NCBI GenBank assembly: GCA_027257055.1
Contig: JAPVLO010000182.1
Coordinates: 5,022,001 to 5,086,000 of the forward strand
DNA: 64,000 nucleotides
Reading direction: 5' to 3'
Source: Cephalopachus bancanus
Lineage: Eukaryota; Chordata; Mammalia; Primates; Tarsiidae
Shown here in pieces: positions 48,239-59,370 of this stretch (its first letter is position 1; each line of letters begins with the position of its first letter). Under the pieces are notes generated by a model, which was given only the letters and a program-made list of their open reading frames with translations, was not told where the DNA came from and did no database searches. Made by a program: the position numbers and the translations under genes.

Positions 48239-48929
48239 GGGAGAAGAGGGAGGAAAAATCAGAAAAAATTCCTCTCCTGACGCTCCCCAGGACTTTAATC
48301 AGGATTGTAATATTACCAAGATACAGCAAGCATTCAAATACCTATGGCCAACCCTTATTCCTGCGTACTTCAATCCACCTTGGTAGTAGAGACTACCACC
48401 TGTGGGCAGTTGGAATAGCGGCAGGCTAGAATCCAAAAAGAAGTGAGAGATAGAAAGTAGACGGGGAGATTCTTGTGCTAAACACAACCTCAAGGCCTCT
48501 GGGCTCAGACTTCTTCCATCAGCAGCTCATCCATCTGTGGGGCAGGCTGACAGAGGATCTCCATCACCAAAACTGCTTGTATCCATGGTAACACTAAAGG
48601 AACCAGAGTCAACTTGTGTCAATCACAAGTTGGATACAAAGGTCAGTGTGAAAACAAGAATTTTTTTTTTTTTTTGCAAATTGTTGAGTTTCCAACTTTC
48701 CCCATCCCTTTCATTTGGATCATGCCAGGTTTGGGCTTCCAGTCTGAACCCTGACTGAACCCAAGTTGATCCACTCAATCCATATTCACAGGCTCTGAAC
48801 CAACAACTTAATATATCCAAGCACCAACAACAGAACCAGGCCTCCAGTAAGGCATAGTAAGCCCTCGCTGCCACCTGCTTTTATGACTTATGGCAAGCAG
48901 CAAGAGGTATTCAAGCCGGAGAGAAGGAC
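48239..48929. other. No feature seen
   Basis: Unassigned sequence; includes a T16 run at 48661-48676. Confidence 0.4.
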
Positions 48930-49008
48930 TATGCTTTTTTTCCTATTGTCAACATCCAGCCTGACCCAGAGCAGGTACTCAGCAAATATTTGCTGAACGA
49001 AAGGGAAT
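48930..49008 (+). mobile_element. L2 LINE 3' tip, sense
   Basis: Contains gagcaggtactcagcaaata followed by tttgctgaacgaaaggg, the L2 3' end. Confidence 0.65.
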
Positions 49009-49284
49009 AAAGCAGCTCTGGTTCCAGAGCACAGGTCCACCTTCTGCTAGTCTTCTCTTGCTCTAAACCCTGATTCAGATAACTGGACTTCTGCCATTGC
49101 TCTGATCTGGCAACTTACTATCAGGCCTGGGCTTCCTGCCTTTTCTTGTATATCCAGGATGGAAATCTGCCCTAGGATCCAAGTCTGTTGCCTACTTTCT
49201 GGACGGCAAGTTGTCTGCACTCCTGGGAAGAGGTTGTTTTCCCCAGATTACCTTTGACCTTCACTGTACACAGTCCTCAAATAC

Positions 49285-49625
49285 CTACTCATTTCCCCCC
49301 CTCTATCTCAAACTCTCCTTTTTATTCATTTCTGTTCATGCTTCAAAGCTCATTTCAACTGCCACCTCCTCTTGGGAGCCTACTTGAGTCTTCCTGCTTC
49401 ATAAGTGCCCTCCCGGCATGCCTGCCTGTACCTACCACTACCTGTTGAGTGGCACTGCAGCCATGGATTCGTTCATCTCTTCTCCAGACTTGATGGCGAG
49501 CAAAGGTGGGACCGGGAATGTATGTTCTTTGTATCACCATCATCTAGAATAGTGTCTAGCACATAGTGCTCAATAAAAGTTTATTTTTTTTTAAATGGGT
49601 GAGTGAATGAATGAATGAATGAGTG
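49285..49625 (+). mobile_element. L2 LINE 3' end, sense
   Basis: Contains gttcatgcttcaaagctcat, ttcaactgccacctcctctt, gtgtctagcacatagtgctc and a gtgaatgaatgaatgaatga tail. Clear L2 terminal order. Confidence 0.85.
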
Positions 49626-49933
49626 CCTTCTACCCAGCAAGATGGCTATGACCTGTCTATGTCTTCTGCCCGGGATGCCAAATATAGCATCTCATGCTGA
49701 CTATGTGCTTCCCTCGGTGCTTAAAAGACCCTCTCTCAAGTGACCTGAGCCACACCCTCCCTCTCCCCCTCACACCCTCTTGCTGTGGATGCTTTGCCTT
49801 GTTGTGTTATGAGTCAGGTACTTTGTGTCCATGATAGGATGCTTTGTTTAACATTGGCCATGGTGGAGTCCCATCAGGTGTTCATTTAACCTTTATAAAT
49901 TCAACTTTATGTGCTCACTCCTTTTGATTTCAT

Positions 49934-50160
49934 TTCAGAGTTTATTTTTTAGAAATGGAGGTCTTGCGTTGTCGCCCAAACTGGTCTTAAGTTCCTGGTC
50001 TCAAGCCATTCTCCCATCTCAGCCTCCCAAGTAGCTGGGACTACAGGTGTGCGCCACCATGTCAACTAATTATTTTGTTTGTTAGAGACAGAGATCTTGC
50101 TATGCTACCCAGCAAGATCCTGGACTCAGATGATCCTCCTGCCTCCGTCTTCTGAATAGT
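49934..50160 (-). mobile_element. Alu, old and partial, antisense
   Basis: Contains gaaatggaggtcttgcgttg, ctcagcctcccaagtagctg, ggactacaggtgtgcgccac, then a second monomer start (gagacagagatcttgctatg). Parts of both monomers are present with internal loss. Confidence 0.82.
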
Positions 50161-50685
50161 AGAATTTAACAACACACATTTTAAAAATACAGTATATCTC
50201 CTAAATAGATACCATCTATTTCATTTGTCACCAAGAAACACTCATTTGTTCCAACAATAAAAGGAAAACTATTAGACTTATTTAAAGATGATTGTGTCTG
50301 TTCCGTACTTTATTGTCAATTCAAGGATTTTTCAAAGATAATTTTCGTCTATAAATGATTTTTACTTTATACTCTGATTTTATTGTATTAAAACATTTTA
50401 TCTGTATAGTTTATTATGCATTTCCAAAAGACAAAGATTTATTTCCAAACATAATCACAATACCATCATCACACAACAATAATTCCTTGAATGTCGTATT
50501 CATGTTTTATTTTTATTTTTAGACTTTTTTTCTAAACTGGAAGTTTAAATTGAGATCCAAATAAAGTCCACAACTTGCAATTGATTAATAGAGCTCTTAA
50601 ATTTATTTTAATCTATACATTTCTTTTCCATCACTTTTTTAAAAAACATTACTCTTTCTTGTTGCTATACAAATCATATTGTTTG

Positions 50686-50990
50686 ACTGGCCACGGTGGC
50701 TCAAGCCTGTGATCCCAGCACTTGGGAATACCAAAGTGGGAAGGTTGTTTGAGCACAGAAGTTTGAAACCAGCCAGGACAACATAGCAAGGCCTCATCTC
50801 TATAAAAAAAAAAAACTTTAAAAAGTAGCTAAGTGTGGTGACACATGCTTGTCATCCCAGCTACCTTGGGGCTGAAGCAGAAGGATCGCCTGAGCCCGGG
50901 AGGTTGAGGCTGAAGTGAGCTGTGATCGTGGCCACTGCCCTCCAGTCTGGATGACAGACTGAGATCCTGACTAAAAGCAAAAACAAAAAC
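50686..50990 (+). mobile_element. Alu dimer, old, sense, inside L1
   Basis: Runs from ggccacggtggctcaagcct through an A12 linker to tggatgacagactgagatcc and a caaaaacaaaaac tail. Diverged ordinary Alu, not the lineage type. Confidence 0.9.
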
Positions 50991-51138
50991 AAACACACAC
51001 ACGTGATTTACCTTGTAGTTTCTGACAGTCTGGATTTTTCTGATTGCATCTTCATGATTTTTTTAGCATGTTACCTTGTTTCCTGTGTATCCTTTAAAGT
51101 GGCAGTTGGATGTAGAAGCTTGATAGATTCATTTTTTT

Positions 51139-51426
51139 TTTTTTCCCCGAGTCGGAGTCTCACCCTGTCGCCCAGACTGGAGTGCAGTGGCCGCTCCCGG
51201 CCACCGCAGCCTCGACCCGCTGGGCTCCGGCCACCCTTCCGCCTCAGCCTTCCGAATAGCCGGAATTACAGGTGTGCGCTACCACGCCCGGCCGATTTTT
51301 TGATTTATTGTAGAGATCAGATCTCGCCAAGTTGCTCAGGCGGGTCTCGAACCCGCAGGCTGAGGCAATCCACTCACCTCGGCCTCCCAAAGGCGCGGGA
51401 TGACAGGCTGAGCCACCGAGCCCGGC
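51139..51426 (-). mobile_element. Alu dimer, lineage-specific, best preserved, antisense
   Basis: Perfect target-site duplication gatagattcatttttt on both sides (51122-51137 and 51427-51442). CpG-rich, well-preserved sequence: gtcggagtctcaccctgtcg, gtggccgctcccggccaccg, agcctcgacccgctgggctc, gggtctcgaacccgcaggct, and the end gagcccggc. The minus-strand B box (gggttcgagac) is intact. The youngest-looking Alu here. The open frame across it is not a gene. Confidence 0.96.
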
Positions 51427-52139
51427 GATAGATTCATTTTTTTAAAAAAACTACTTTGTAGGTGATGCTGTTCCATCAGGAGGTACCAAATGTCTGATTT
51501 TCCCCTTTCTATGATGTGAGCAGCCATGATGATTGTTGCCTACAACATTCTTTCATCAGATTTTGCCAATGTATGACATCCTAATTTCGTTATTTCTTCT
51601 TCATGTATTAACCGGGCTGCTTCTAAAATGCAAACTTTCCCTCATCTGTTTTTTATTTACTCTAAGCTACAGTTTGTTTAGGATACTTGATTGTTGTCTC
51701 TTATTTCCCAGCTTTAAAAATAAATCTCTAATACCCTTTAAAGGGGATTAATGAAAACATTTAAACTACCATTATGCCCTCATGAATTTCAACATATTTG
51801 ATGTATTTCATTCCACCGTGCTTGTTATCCTTATCGATGCTCAAATTGTCCCCTCTTTACCCAAAGGGAGACTATTTAATTGGCTCTTGAGCCCTTTCAC
51901 ATGGCCCTAGTAGTTCTTGATGGGAACTTTTGCAATTTGGATTATAAAATTTTTCAGGCTCATTTTGTACATTTCCTGCCCCAGACCTGGAATCCACCAT
52001 TTATTTCTTCAAAAAGCCCTGGTTACTTTTAGTGGGAAATAGTGTTTAGAGGCAATAATTTGGGCTTAACAGGCGCTCACTGTTACTGAGTTGTTCATTG
52101 CCTCTAGGTTTTTTTTAGTGAGTTAGAAAAATAATGAGG

Positions 52140-52288
52140 TTTTTTTTTTTTTTTTTTTTTTGGATTTATTGTAGAGACGAGGTCTCACCAAGTTGCCTAG
52201 GCTGGTCTCAAACCCGTGGGCTCAGGCAGTCCACTCGCCTCGGCCTCCCAACGTGCTGGGATTACAGGCTGAGCCACTGAGCCTGGCC
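52140..52288 (-). mobile_element. Alu left-monomer copy, lineage type, antisense
   Basis: A T22 run is followed by ggatttattgtagagacgag, ggtctcaaacccgtgggctc and gctgagccactgagcctggc. Only the left monomer and its linker are present, with a long A tail. Possible duplication: gaaaaataatgag on the left, gaaaaatgag on the right. Confidence 0.9.
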
Positions 52289-52544
52289 TGAAAAATGAGT
52301 GTATAGAGACATTTCCAGTTCAAATTCATGACCACAAGGTTTTTATTTATTCTTGTTGTTCTTACCTCTGTACTTCCTTTCTTCCACAGCAAAAATATTC
52401 TCAATGACACCACATTATTATTAATTGGCCTTATCCTGCATCATACACATGGTCTTAGAATAACAATATTAGCATTATAGATTACTGAAAACAATTTAAT
52501 ATATTTTATTGTTTTTATTACTTTGTGTTTTGCTTTGGGGTATA

Positions 52545-52754
52545 CCGGGAGTGCCAAAAAATGCATACACATCTTAAGAGATGTTCAAAGTTGTTTGTCA
52601 TAATCACAAGTGTCTAGATGCTGATGGCAACCACTGTGAGCACCTCTTGTAATTGCAGAAGTCAAATGTGACTTGTATTCATCTTACTGAGTATTACAAT
52701 TTTAATAGAATTTTTTTCCTTTCTTAAAATGTGTATTTTTTGGGGGGGCTCTGT
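52545..52754. mobile_element. Tc1/mariner-like MITE, copy A
   Basis: Bounded by TA dinucleotides. The left terminus ccgggagtgccaaaaaatgc, atacacatcttaag is the imperfect inverse of the right terminus cttaaaatgtgtattttttg, ggggggctctgta. About 210 bp, no coding capacity. Copy B at 55.3 kb has matching termini. A mariner-type class is inferred from the TA target and TIR style. Confidence 0.7.
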
Positions 52755-54579
52755 ATACTACTAAGGATTTGCAAACACATCACTGTGCTTTAAAGTCATT
52801 TGAAATAGTTCCTTTCTGTGCTGCCAACTAGAAATACATCATTAGATCCACTTATCCCATTTTATTTTTGCTTTTACAGTGCTTTTACAATTTTAATTTA
52901 GGTTTATAATACTTAAAAATGCTTATAAGATTTAAAGCTCAAATATCCACAGAACACAAATTCAAAAAATCTGGCTTTTCTTCCTGTTCCCTATTCCCTC
53001 ACTCCTGATAACCAAAATTTTTTAAATGTTATGGCTTATTCCTCCAAATTTTAAATACAAACATATATGTATGTGTAGCCTTCATTCCGATATAAAAAGA
53101 GGAATCTTTTTCACACTTTTCTTCACCATATCTTTCTTTCTTTTTTTCACTATGACTTTCTTTACTTCACAATATATTTGTATACTAGAGTATTGCACAG
53201 TCATACTAAGGCAAAGAGTCACCTTTTTTGTTCAAACGCCTTGGGCTCCATGTGTGGACGCGGAGAAGTTTATTCCACCAACTCTCTAGCAATGAATATT
53301 TGGATTGCTTTCAGTCCTTTATTATTACTAGTAGTGTTATAATGAGTTGCTTTATAGTATATATCTTTTCTTAGTTTTGTAGATGTATCTTTGGAAAAGA
53401 TTCCTAGAAGTAGATTGTCAAGACAAGGGCTAAATGCATAAATAATTTTACTAGATCTTGCCAAATTCCCCTCCATAGGGGTTCAACTTTTTGCATATAT
53501 GACAGAAATTTATAAGTGCCTGTTTCCCCACAGACTTGCCAACAGAATTTGTTGTGAAAGTTGAATTTGTGCCAATCTGATAGCATTGTTTACATTTTAT
53601 CTCTCTTATCATGTTTAGGGTTGAGCATCTTCTCATAACTTAAGAACTATCTGCACTTTTTTGGGTTACTGGTCTATATTGCTAGCTCATTTTTCCATAT
53701 GGTTATTGGCTTTTTTCTTCTATATTTCTATACATGATTTATATATTACAAATATTGACCATCGTCTAGAACATAAGTTGCAAATATTTTTCCTGGCTTA
53801 TCTCTTATCTTGCTTATTATGTATATTCTGTGTATAATTTAAATATTTCAACATAATTACATTTTCAATTTCTTTCTTAATTATAGTCAGATTAAGTTTT
53901 CACTACTCTTAGATTATAGAGGAATTCAACTATGGTTTCTTTTAGTCCTTGCATTTGGAATTGATCCTGGTATAGAGTGTGGGGGATGCCTCCAATTTTA
54001 TTATTTTCCATGTGGCTGTCCAATTATTCTGACACCACTTTTTAAAAGGTTGACCTTCTCCCCCATTGATTTGAGATGCTGCCTTGATTGTATAGTACAT
54101 ATCCATATGCAGCTGGATCTACTTTTGGATTTTTTTGTTCGTTCTATTAGTCTATCTGCCTATTCATACACTAACATCAAACTCTTTTAACTATAAAGGC
54201 TGTCTAGTATGTTTTAGTGTCGAATATGGCAAGCCCACCTGAACACTCTTCTTTTTCAGAGTTGTACACTCATACTTATTTGTTTTCCCACTGTTTTGTC
54301 TCTGTCCAGAATATAATCTGGCTGTATTTTATTGGGATTGCATTATATGAACATAAATTCAGAGAAAACAGACATCTTTATCATTTTGAATCTTTCTATC
54401 CAGAACATAATATACCTTTATTTGTTCAGGTTTACTTTTAGATCATTCAGGAGAGTTTTGCAGGTTTTCTCCTATAGATCTCGAGCATTTTTTCTTAACT
54501 TTTTGCCTAACTATTTTATTTTCTTATTTGTTATCATAAATGGGGCCCCTTCTTTCATTATCTCTCTAACTGGTTTGTT

Positions 54580-54588
54580 TATATATAC

Positions 54589-54622
<34 letters not shown>
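54580..54622. repeat. (TA)n microsatellite
   Basis: TA-rich run with a few TAC units, ending in about 13 clean TA units, within antisense L1. Confidence 0.95.
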
Positions 54623-54875
54623 GCTATTGATCCATGTTAAGTTCATAATTTGCTACTTTTCTAAATTATTTTATTATTTTAATAGTTTTTCCATTGATTC
54701 TTTTAGATTTTCCAAATATATAATCATGTTACCAAAAATTAGAGGTATGTTTAGTTATTTCTTTCCAATTCTTATGCCTCTAATCGCTTTCTCTTGTCTA
54801 ATTTCATTGATGAATACCTCAATGCAATATCAAATAGTCAAGGACTTAAAACCTAGCAGTCAAAGTAGGAAATGA

Positions 54876-55238
54876 CTCCTTTGATATTTTAACCAAACTA
54901 TCTCCAAGTGAGAAAGAAACTCCTGTCATTAAGGGAAGAGCACTGTGTGGTTTCAGACAGGCTAGCTGGAAGCAGAATGTTCATATGAAAGCAAAGAGAT
55001 GGTTGACTGATGCAGGCAAGGGCCATCAGACACTGAAGTCATTCTTGGGTTTATTTTCAATAGCGTAGGTAACTTGCAAAGATCAAGGGAGTCTTTCACT
55101 GTATCAGTTTGAATAAGGTCAAATCCTTCTAATAAATCACATATTCTATAACACTCAAGAGTTATTACTTCTCTGATCAAACATTAATTGATACATACAT
55201 TGGTGCTAGAAGTGGGTGCTGTAGTAACAATATCTAAA
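54876..55238. other. No feature seen
   Basis: Short unassigned stretch between the antisense L1 and the antisense LTR. Confidence 0.45.
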
Positions 55239-56063
55239 TGTATTAGAGTTCTCCAGAGTACAGGAGTATTACCATGTATGTGTGTGTGCACATATATATG
55301 TATATATCGGGGTACTAAAAAAAATGTATACACGTTTTAAGTATGGTGTTCACTCAAAAGATGATATTAATCAAATGAATGTTAGCATCACCATGTGACA
55401 GGCAGGACAGTCAAAGAAAATGATGGAAGCATGATTGAGCCAACACTATGCTACACATTGCTACCATAATTTAATTGAACTTGGAAAAGTAATACATAGA
55501 AAGCATCTCTTAAAATGTGTATACATATTTTTGCACATCTTGTATATACACACACACATACACACATTTATATATATTATGCGATTATGAGGGCCAAGAA
55601 ATCCTACAATATGCCCTCTGCAAGCTGGAGAACCAGGAAAACCAGTGGTGTAATTCAGTCTAGATCCAAAGGCCTGAGAACCGGGAAATGTAATGATGTC
55701 ACTTTTGTCTGAGGCCAAAGCCCTGAGAACCGAGGAATAGGGGGGTTGCTGGAATAATTCCCAGAATCTGAAGGCCCAAAAACCTGGAGCTTTCTCATAT
55801 CTGAGGACAGTAGATACATGTCCCAGTTTAGAAAGAGAGAGCAAACTTGCTGTTCCTCTGCCTTTTTATTCTATCTAGCTCTCAACAAATTGGATAATAT
55901 CCGCCCACACTGGGAGCTCAAATCTTCTTTACTTAGTCTACTAATTAAAATGCTAATCTCCTCTGGAAACACCCTCATAGACACACCCAGAAAAAAATGT
56001 TTTACCAGCTATCTAGGTATCCCTTAACCCAGTCAAATTGACGCATAAATTTAATCCTTGTCA
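55239..56063 (-). mobile_element. ERVL-class LTR, antisense, carrying a MITE
   Basis: Reverse complement of the LTR at 5.55-6.08 kb: tgtattagagttctccagag at the start, gcaagctggagaaccaggaa, gtaattcagtctagatccaa, ggaaacaccctcatagacac, and cagtcaaattgacgcataaa near the end. A 237-bp MITE is inserted in its first 70 bp. Integrase-like sequence follows in the correct antisense order, so this is probably the 3' LTR of a provirus remnant. Confidence 0.72.
55308..55543. mobile_element. Tc1/mariner-like MITE, copy B
   Basis: Left terminus tcggggtactaaaaaaaatg, tatacacgttttaag. Right terminus cttaaaatgtgtatacatat, ttttgcacatcttgta. The termini are inverted repeats and match copy A. The ~160-bp interior differs from copy A. 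Inserted at TA within a TA-rich part of the LTR. Confidence 0.7.
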
Positions 56064-57065
56064 ACTTGCCACTCATATGCATCTTCTTAAATCATACTTA
56101 ATCTCCAGATGAGGTAGAGGTTATAATTCCACCTAAGATGTTACAAATATTCTTCATACAACCAAAAACGTAAAAATCCCTTCCCCAGAAGAGGAAGTAA
56201 AGTCTTGCCTGGGTTGGGTTGTTTTCATTTTTCCACTGATCTTAATCCTAAGGCATGGTCATACTAAGAGACACCCTAAGAGATCTTCTGTATTCCAGAC
56301 ATACTCTTCCTTTCTGCCACTGTGAAGTAGTAATCAAACTTCTCCCAGCTAACACCATAACTTCCTTCTTGGACTGTTGACTCAGAAATAAGGAGCCCAA
56401 AGTGTCTGGGCAGAAGTCTTAACTTCCAATTCAGCCGAATCACTGCAGTATCTTCCTGGTGGAAGCATTTCTCCCTCTGAAACTGAGACCTCTAGGCGAG
56501 AAGAGCTTACATTTGCAGGAACAGGAAGCAAAAGTTTTGTCAGCAGTGCACTAGAGGTAATAGTGAGTAGTGTCACTCTCATTTCCACCTCTTGATCATG
56601 AGCCTGTGAATCCTGGCTATTGAAGAAGGAGCACCATATATCAGATGCATATACAGTCTGCGGGGAACCTTTTCTCAGTCCTGCAAAATGTTGCCATCTT
56701 GCTAGTACTGTAACTGAGTCTTCAGAAGACCATCCCTCCATTCTGTCAAGCCAGTTGCTTTAGGATGCTGGGGAACGTGATAAAACCAGTGAATTTTTAA
56801 GCCTTAGCACATTGCTGCACTTCTTTGGCTGTGAAGTGAATTCCCTGGTCAAAAAGCAATGCTATGCAGAATAACATGACAGTGAATAAGGCATTTTGTA
56901 AGTCCACAGATAGTAGTTTTGGCAAAAGCATTGCATGCAGGGAAGGCAAACCCGTATCCACTGTGTCTATTCCAGTAAGGATGAAACATTGCCCCTTCCA
57001 TGATGAAAGCAGTCCAATGTAATCAATCAATTTTTGATGGCCAGTAAAAATGCAACACCCTTTAA
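56064..57065 (-). mobile_element. ERVL-like internal region remnant, antisense
   Basis: Continuous with the LTR upstream on the plus strand, in the order expected for an antisense 3' proviral end: LTR first, then pol sequence. The last ~260 bp are integrase-like. The part between 56064 and 56790 is assigned mainly by position and is less certain. No complete viral gene is present. Confidence 0.6.
56800..57035 (-). pseudogene. ERVL-type integrase core fragment
   Basis: The minus-strand frame shows integrase-core-like motifs: IDYIG followed by SSWKGQ, then LTGIDT, and FDQGIHFTAKEVQQ. These resemble the catalytic-core neighbourhood of ERVL-class pol. The fragment lacks the N-terminal zinc domain and the C-terminus and is only about 78 codons. 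The codons upstream in the same frame (to 57144) look unrelated. Non-functional relic. Confidence 0.75.
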
Positions 57066-57884
57066 AGTAATACACCAAAATCCAGCACTCAATAATATAA
57101 AATTCACAATATCTAGCATCTACTGCAATATTGTTAACATACAAAGAAATGAAATGAAATGATCCATACTAGGATAAATGTCAACCAATAGAAACAAAAC
57201 TAGAAAAAAATAGAAATTTCAGTCAGTGTTGACTGAAATTAGCAAGAAAAACATTATGACAACTATTATACATATGTTCCTTGCTCTGGACTAAAGGAAT
57301 AAAGATTTCACCAGGTAAATATGTAGATAATTTCCTGATTTTTAAAATCCTTTTAAAAGATAACAGATGGTTTAAAATAAAATTAATAAAATATTGTGAC
57401 ACTTATAACATGTAGAAACAAAAAGTATGACAGCAATAGCATAAAGGACAGTAGTCAAAGGAAAGTGATTGATGATACAATTTTTATAATACACGTGAAG
57501 AGTATAATACTATTTAAATGTAGACTGATTACTATTTAAATTTTAGACTAAGCTAAAATTGTGTATTGTAAACCCTAGAACAACCATTATGAAACAAATA
57601 AGCATAGCTAGTAAGTCAATAGTGGAAATAAATTCAAATAATACAAAATAATTACTCAATTACAAAAAGGAATGGTGGGAAAATAGAAAAAAAGTAGCAA
57701 GATGGTAGATTTAAACCCAGTTATATTAGTAATTATGCTAGCTATAATTGGCCTATGCCCACCTGCAAAGATTGTCAGATTTGACTTTCAAAAACAATTC
57801 AACTATAATTTATTTACAAAATATTCACTTTACTATAAAGACACTGATAGATTAAATGAATAAGAAAAAGTAAAGTATACTATT

Positions 57885-57887
<3 letters not shown>

Positions 57888-57928
<41 letters not shown>
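57888..57928. repeat. (CA)n microsatellite
   Basis: About 20 CA units within sense L1 sequence. Confidence 0.97.
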
Positions 57929-57934
<6 letters not shown>

Positions 57935-58733
57935 GCTGGTAAAGTGGATTTAATAACATCAGAAAAAGTCATAGTTTCAGGTATAAAGTAGAGCATTTCA
58001 TGTTGATAAAGGGATCAATTTATCAAGAAAACATACAATCCTAAATATATGTGCACCTAATAATACATTTTTAGAAAAAGCAAAAACTAATAAAACTGAA
58101 AGCAGAAATAGACATCTGTAATTATAGTTGGAAATGTCAATGTTTTTTCTTCTCTCAGTAGTTGATAGAATAAGTAGATAAAAGATCCATTAAGAATTGG
58201 ACCACATTATTAATTAATCAATTTAATTAACACTCATGGAACATATCACCCAGCTAGAGAAGATAAACATTATTTTCAAATGCACATAGAATATTTACCT
58301 AGATCATATCCTGAGCACTAAAGTTCAAGAAGAGTGAAATCACGCAAAGTATATTCATTCTTTTACTGCAGCAGAATCAAGTCAGAAATTAATAGCTGAA
58401 AGTTAGCTGGGAAATCCCCAAACATTGGGAAATTAAATCATGGAAGAAAAAATAAATCATGGGTCTAAAGAGAAATCACAAGGGAAATTAGAAAATATTT
58501 TGAACTAAATGAAAATGAAAACACAACATATCAAAATTCATGGGATTCTGATAAAACAATGCTTAGAGGGAAATTTACAACTTCACATGATTACATGAAG
58601 GGTAGGATCTTGAATCAATTATCTAAACTTCCACCTTAAAAATCAAGAAAAATAAAAGCAAATTAAACTTGAAGTAAGCAAGTAACAGAGAAAAAGCTAT
58701 GAAACCAAATTTGGTTCATTGATAAGCCAGTAG

Positions 58734-58856
58734 TTTAGGATAACCAATTCATTCTAGTTTGCCTGAGACTTTTCTTGTGTTAGTACTAAACATTTCACAT
58801 TTCAGGAGCCCTCTCAGATCTGGGTAAGCTGGGATATTGGGTCACTTTACTGTAAC
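58734..58856. mobile_element. Short hAT-like MITE nested in L1
   Basis: Left end tttaggataaccaattcatt, ctagtttgcctgagac. The right end gtaagctgggatattgggtc, actttactgta is its imperfect inverse. The flanking L1 reads on across the insertion (gataagcc before, cgactgatcttaaac after). Superfamily is inferred from resemblance to old mammalian hAT MITEs. Confidence 0.55.
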
Positions 58857-59230
58857 CCGACTGATCTTAAACTAAAAAGAAAAGACACAAATTACTAATA
58901 GCAGAAATAAAAGAGAGATTTCACTATAGACCCTAAAGACAATAAAAGGAGAATAAGAGAAAAATATTATGAAAAACCTTATACCAATACATTTGGTGAC
59001 TTAGATGAAACATACAAATTTCTTGGAAGAAAAAAAAAACACCACTACCAAAGCTTACTCAAGAAAGTAGATAGTTTGTCTACTTTTAGATAAATAAAAT
59101 TATAGTTCAAGGCTTTCCCATAAATTACTCTCCAGGCCCAAATGGTCTCACTGGCAAGGTGCCAAACATTTTAGAATGTAATAAGACCAATTCTACAGAA
59201 TCGATTCAATTAATTGAAAAAAAGAAAAGA

Positions 59231-59370
59231 TGGCTGGGTACAGTGGCTCATGCCTATAAACTCAGCACTTTGGGAGGCTGAGGTGAGAGGATTGCCTGAG
59301 CCCAGGGGTTCAAGACCAGCCTGGGCAACTTGGTGAGACCTCATCTCAACAATAAAAAAAAAAGAAAGAG
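59231..59370 (+). mobile_element. Alu left-monomer copy, sense, inside L1
   Basis: Runs ggctgggtacagtggctcat, ttgcctgagcccaggggttc, gcaacttggtgagacctcat, caacaataaaaaaaaaag. Only the left monomer is present, directly followed by A-rich sequence and resumed L1 (ttccaattcactttctgagg). A possible duplication is aaagaaaaga on the left and gagaaaagaa on the right. Confidence 0.88.

Larger units (their letters stand above)
50161..54875 (-). mobile_element. One long ancient L1 (L1M), antisense, split by four insertions
   Basis: After removing the inserted Alus and a MITE, the remaining sequence reads as a continuous antisense L1. A long 3' untranslated region runs from about 50480 to 53200 (ttctgattgcatcttcatga, ccatcaggaggtaccaaatg, gccccagacctggaatccac). 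ORF2 follows from about 53290 (gcctgtttccccacagactt, cttgccaaattcccctccat, tatggcaagcccacc) to 54875. The ORF2 frame is heavily broken. Continuity across the insertions is inferred from the order of L1 signatures. Confidence 0.75.

Noticed and set aside
51003..51431. 142-codon plus-strand frame
   Set aside because: Most of it is the antisense of an Alu. The rest is L1 3' untranslated sequence.
793..57928. CA/TG and TA runs as possible Z-DNA or regulatory elements
   Set aside because: They are ordinary microsatellites, mostly inside dead transposons. Nothing in the sequence supports a specific role.
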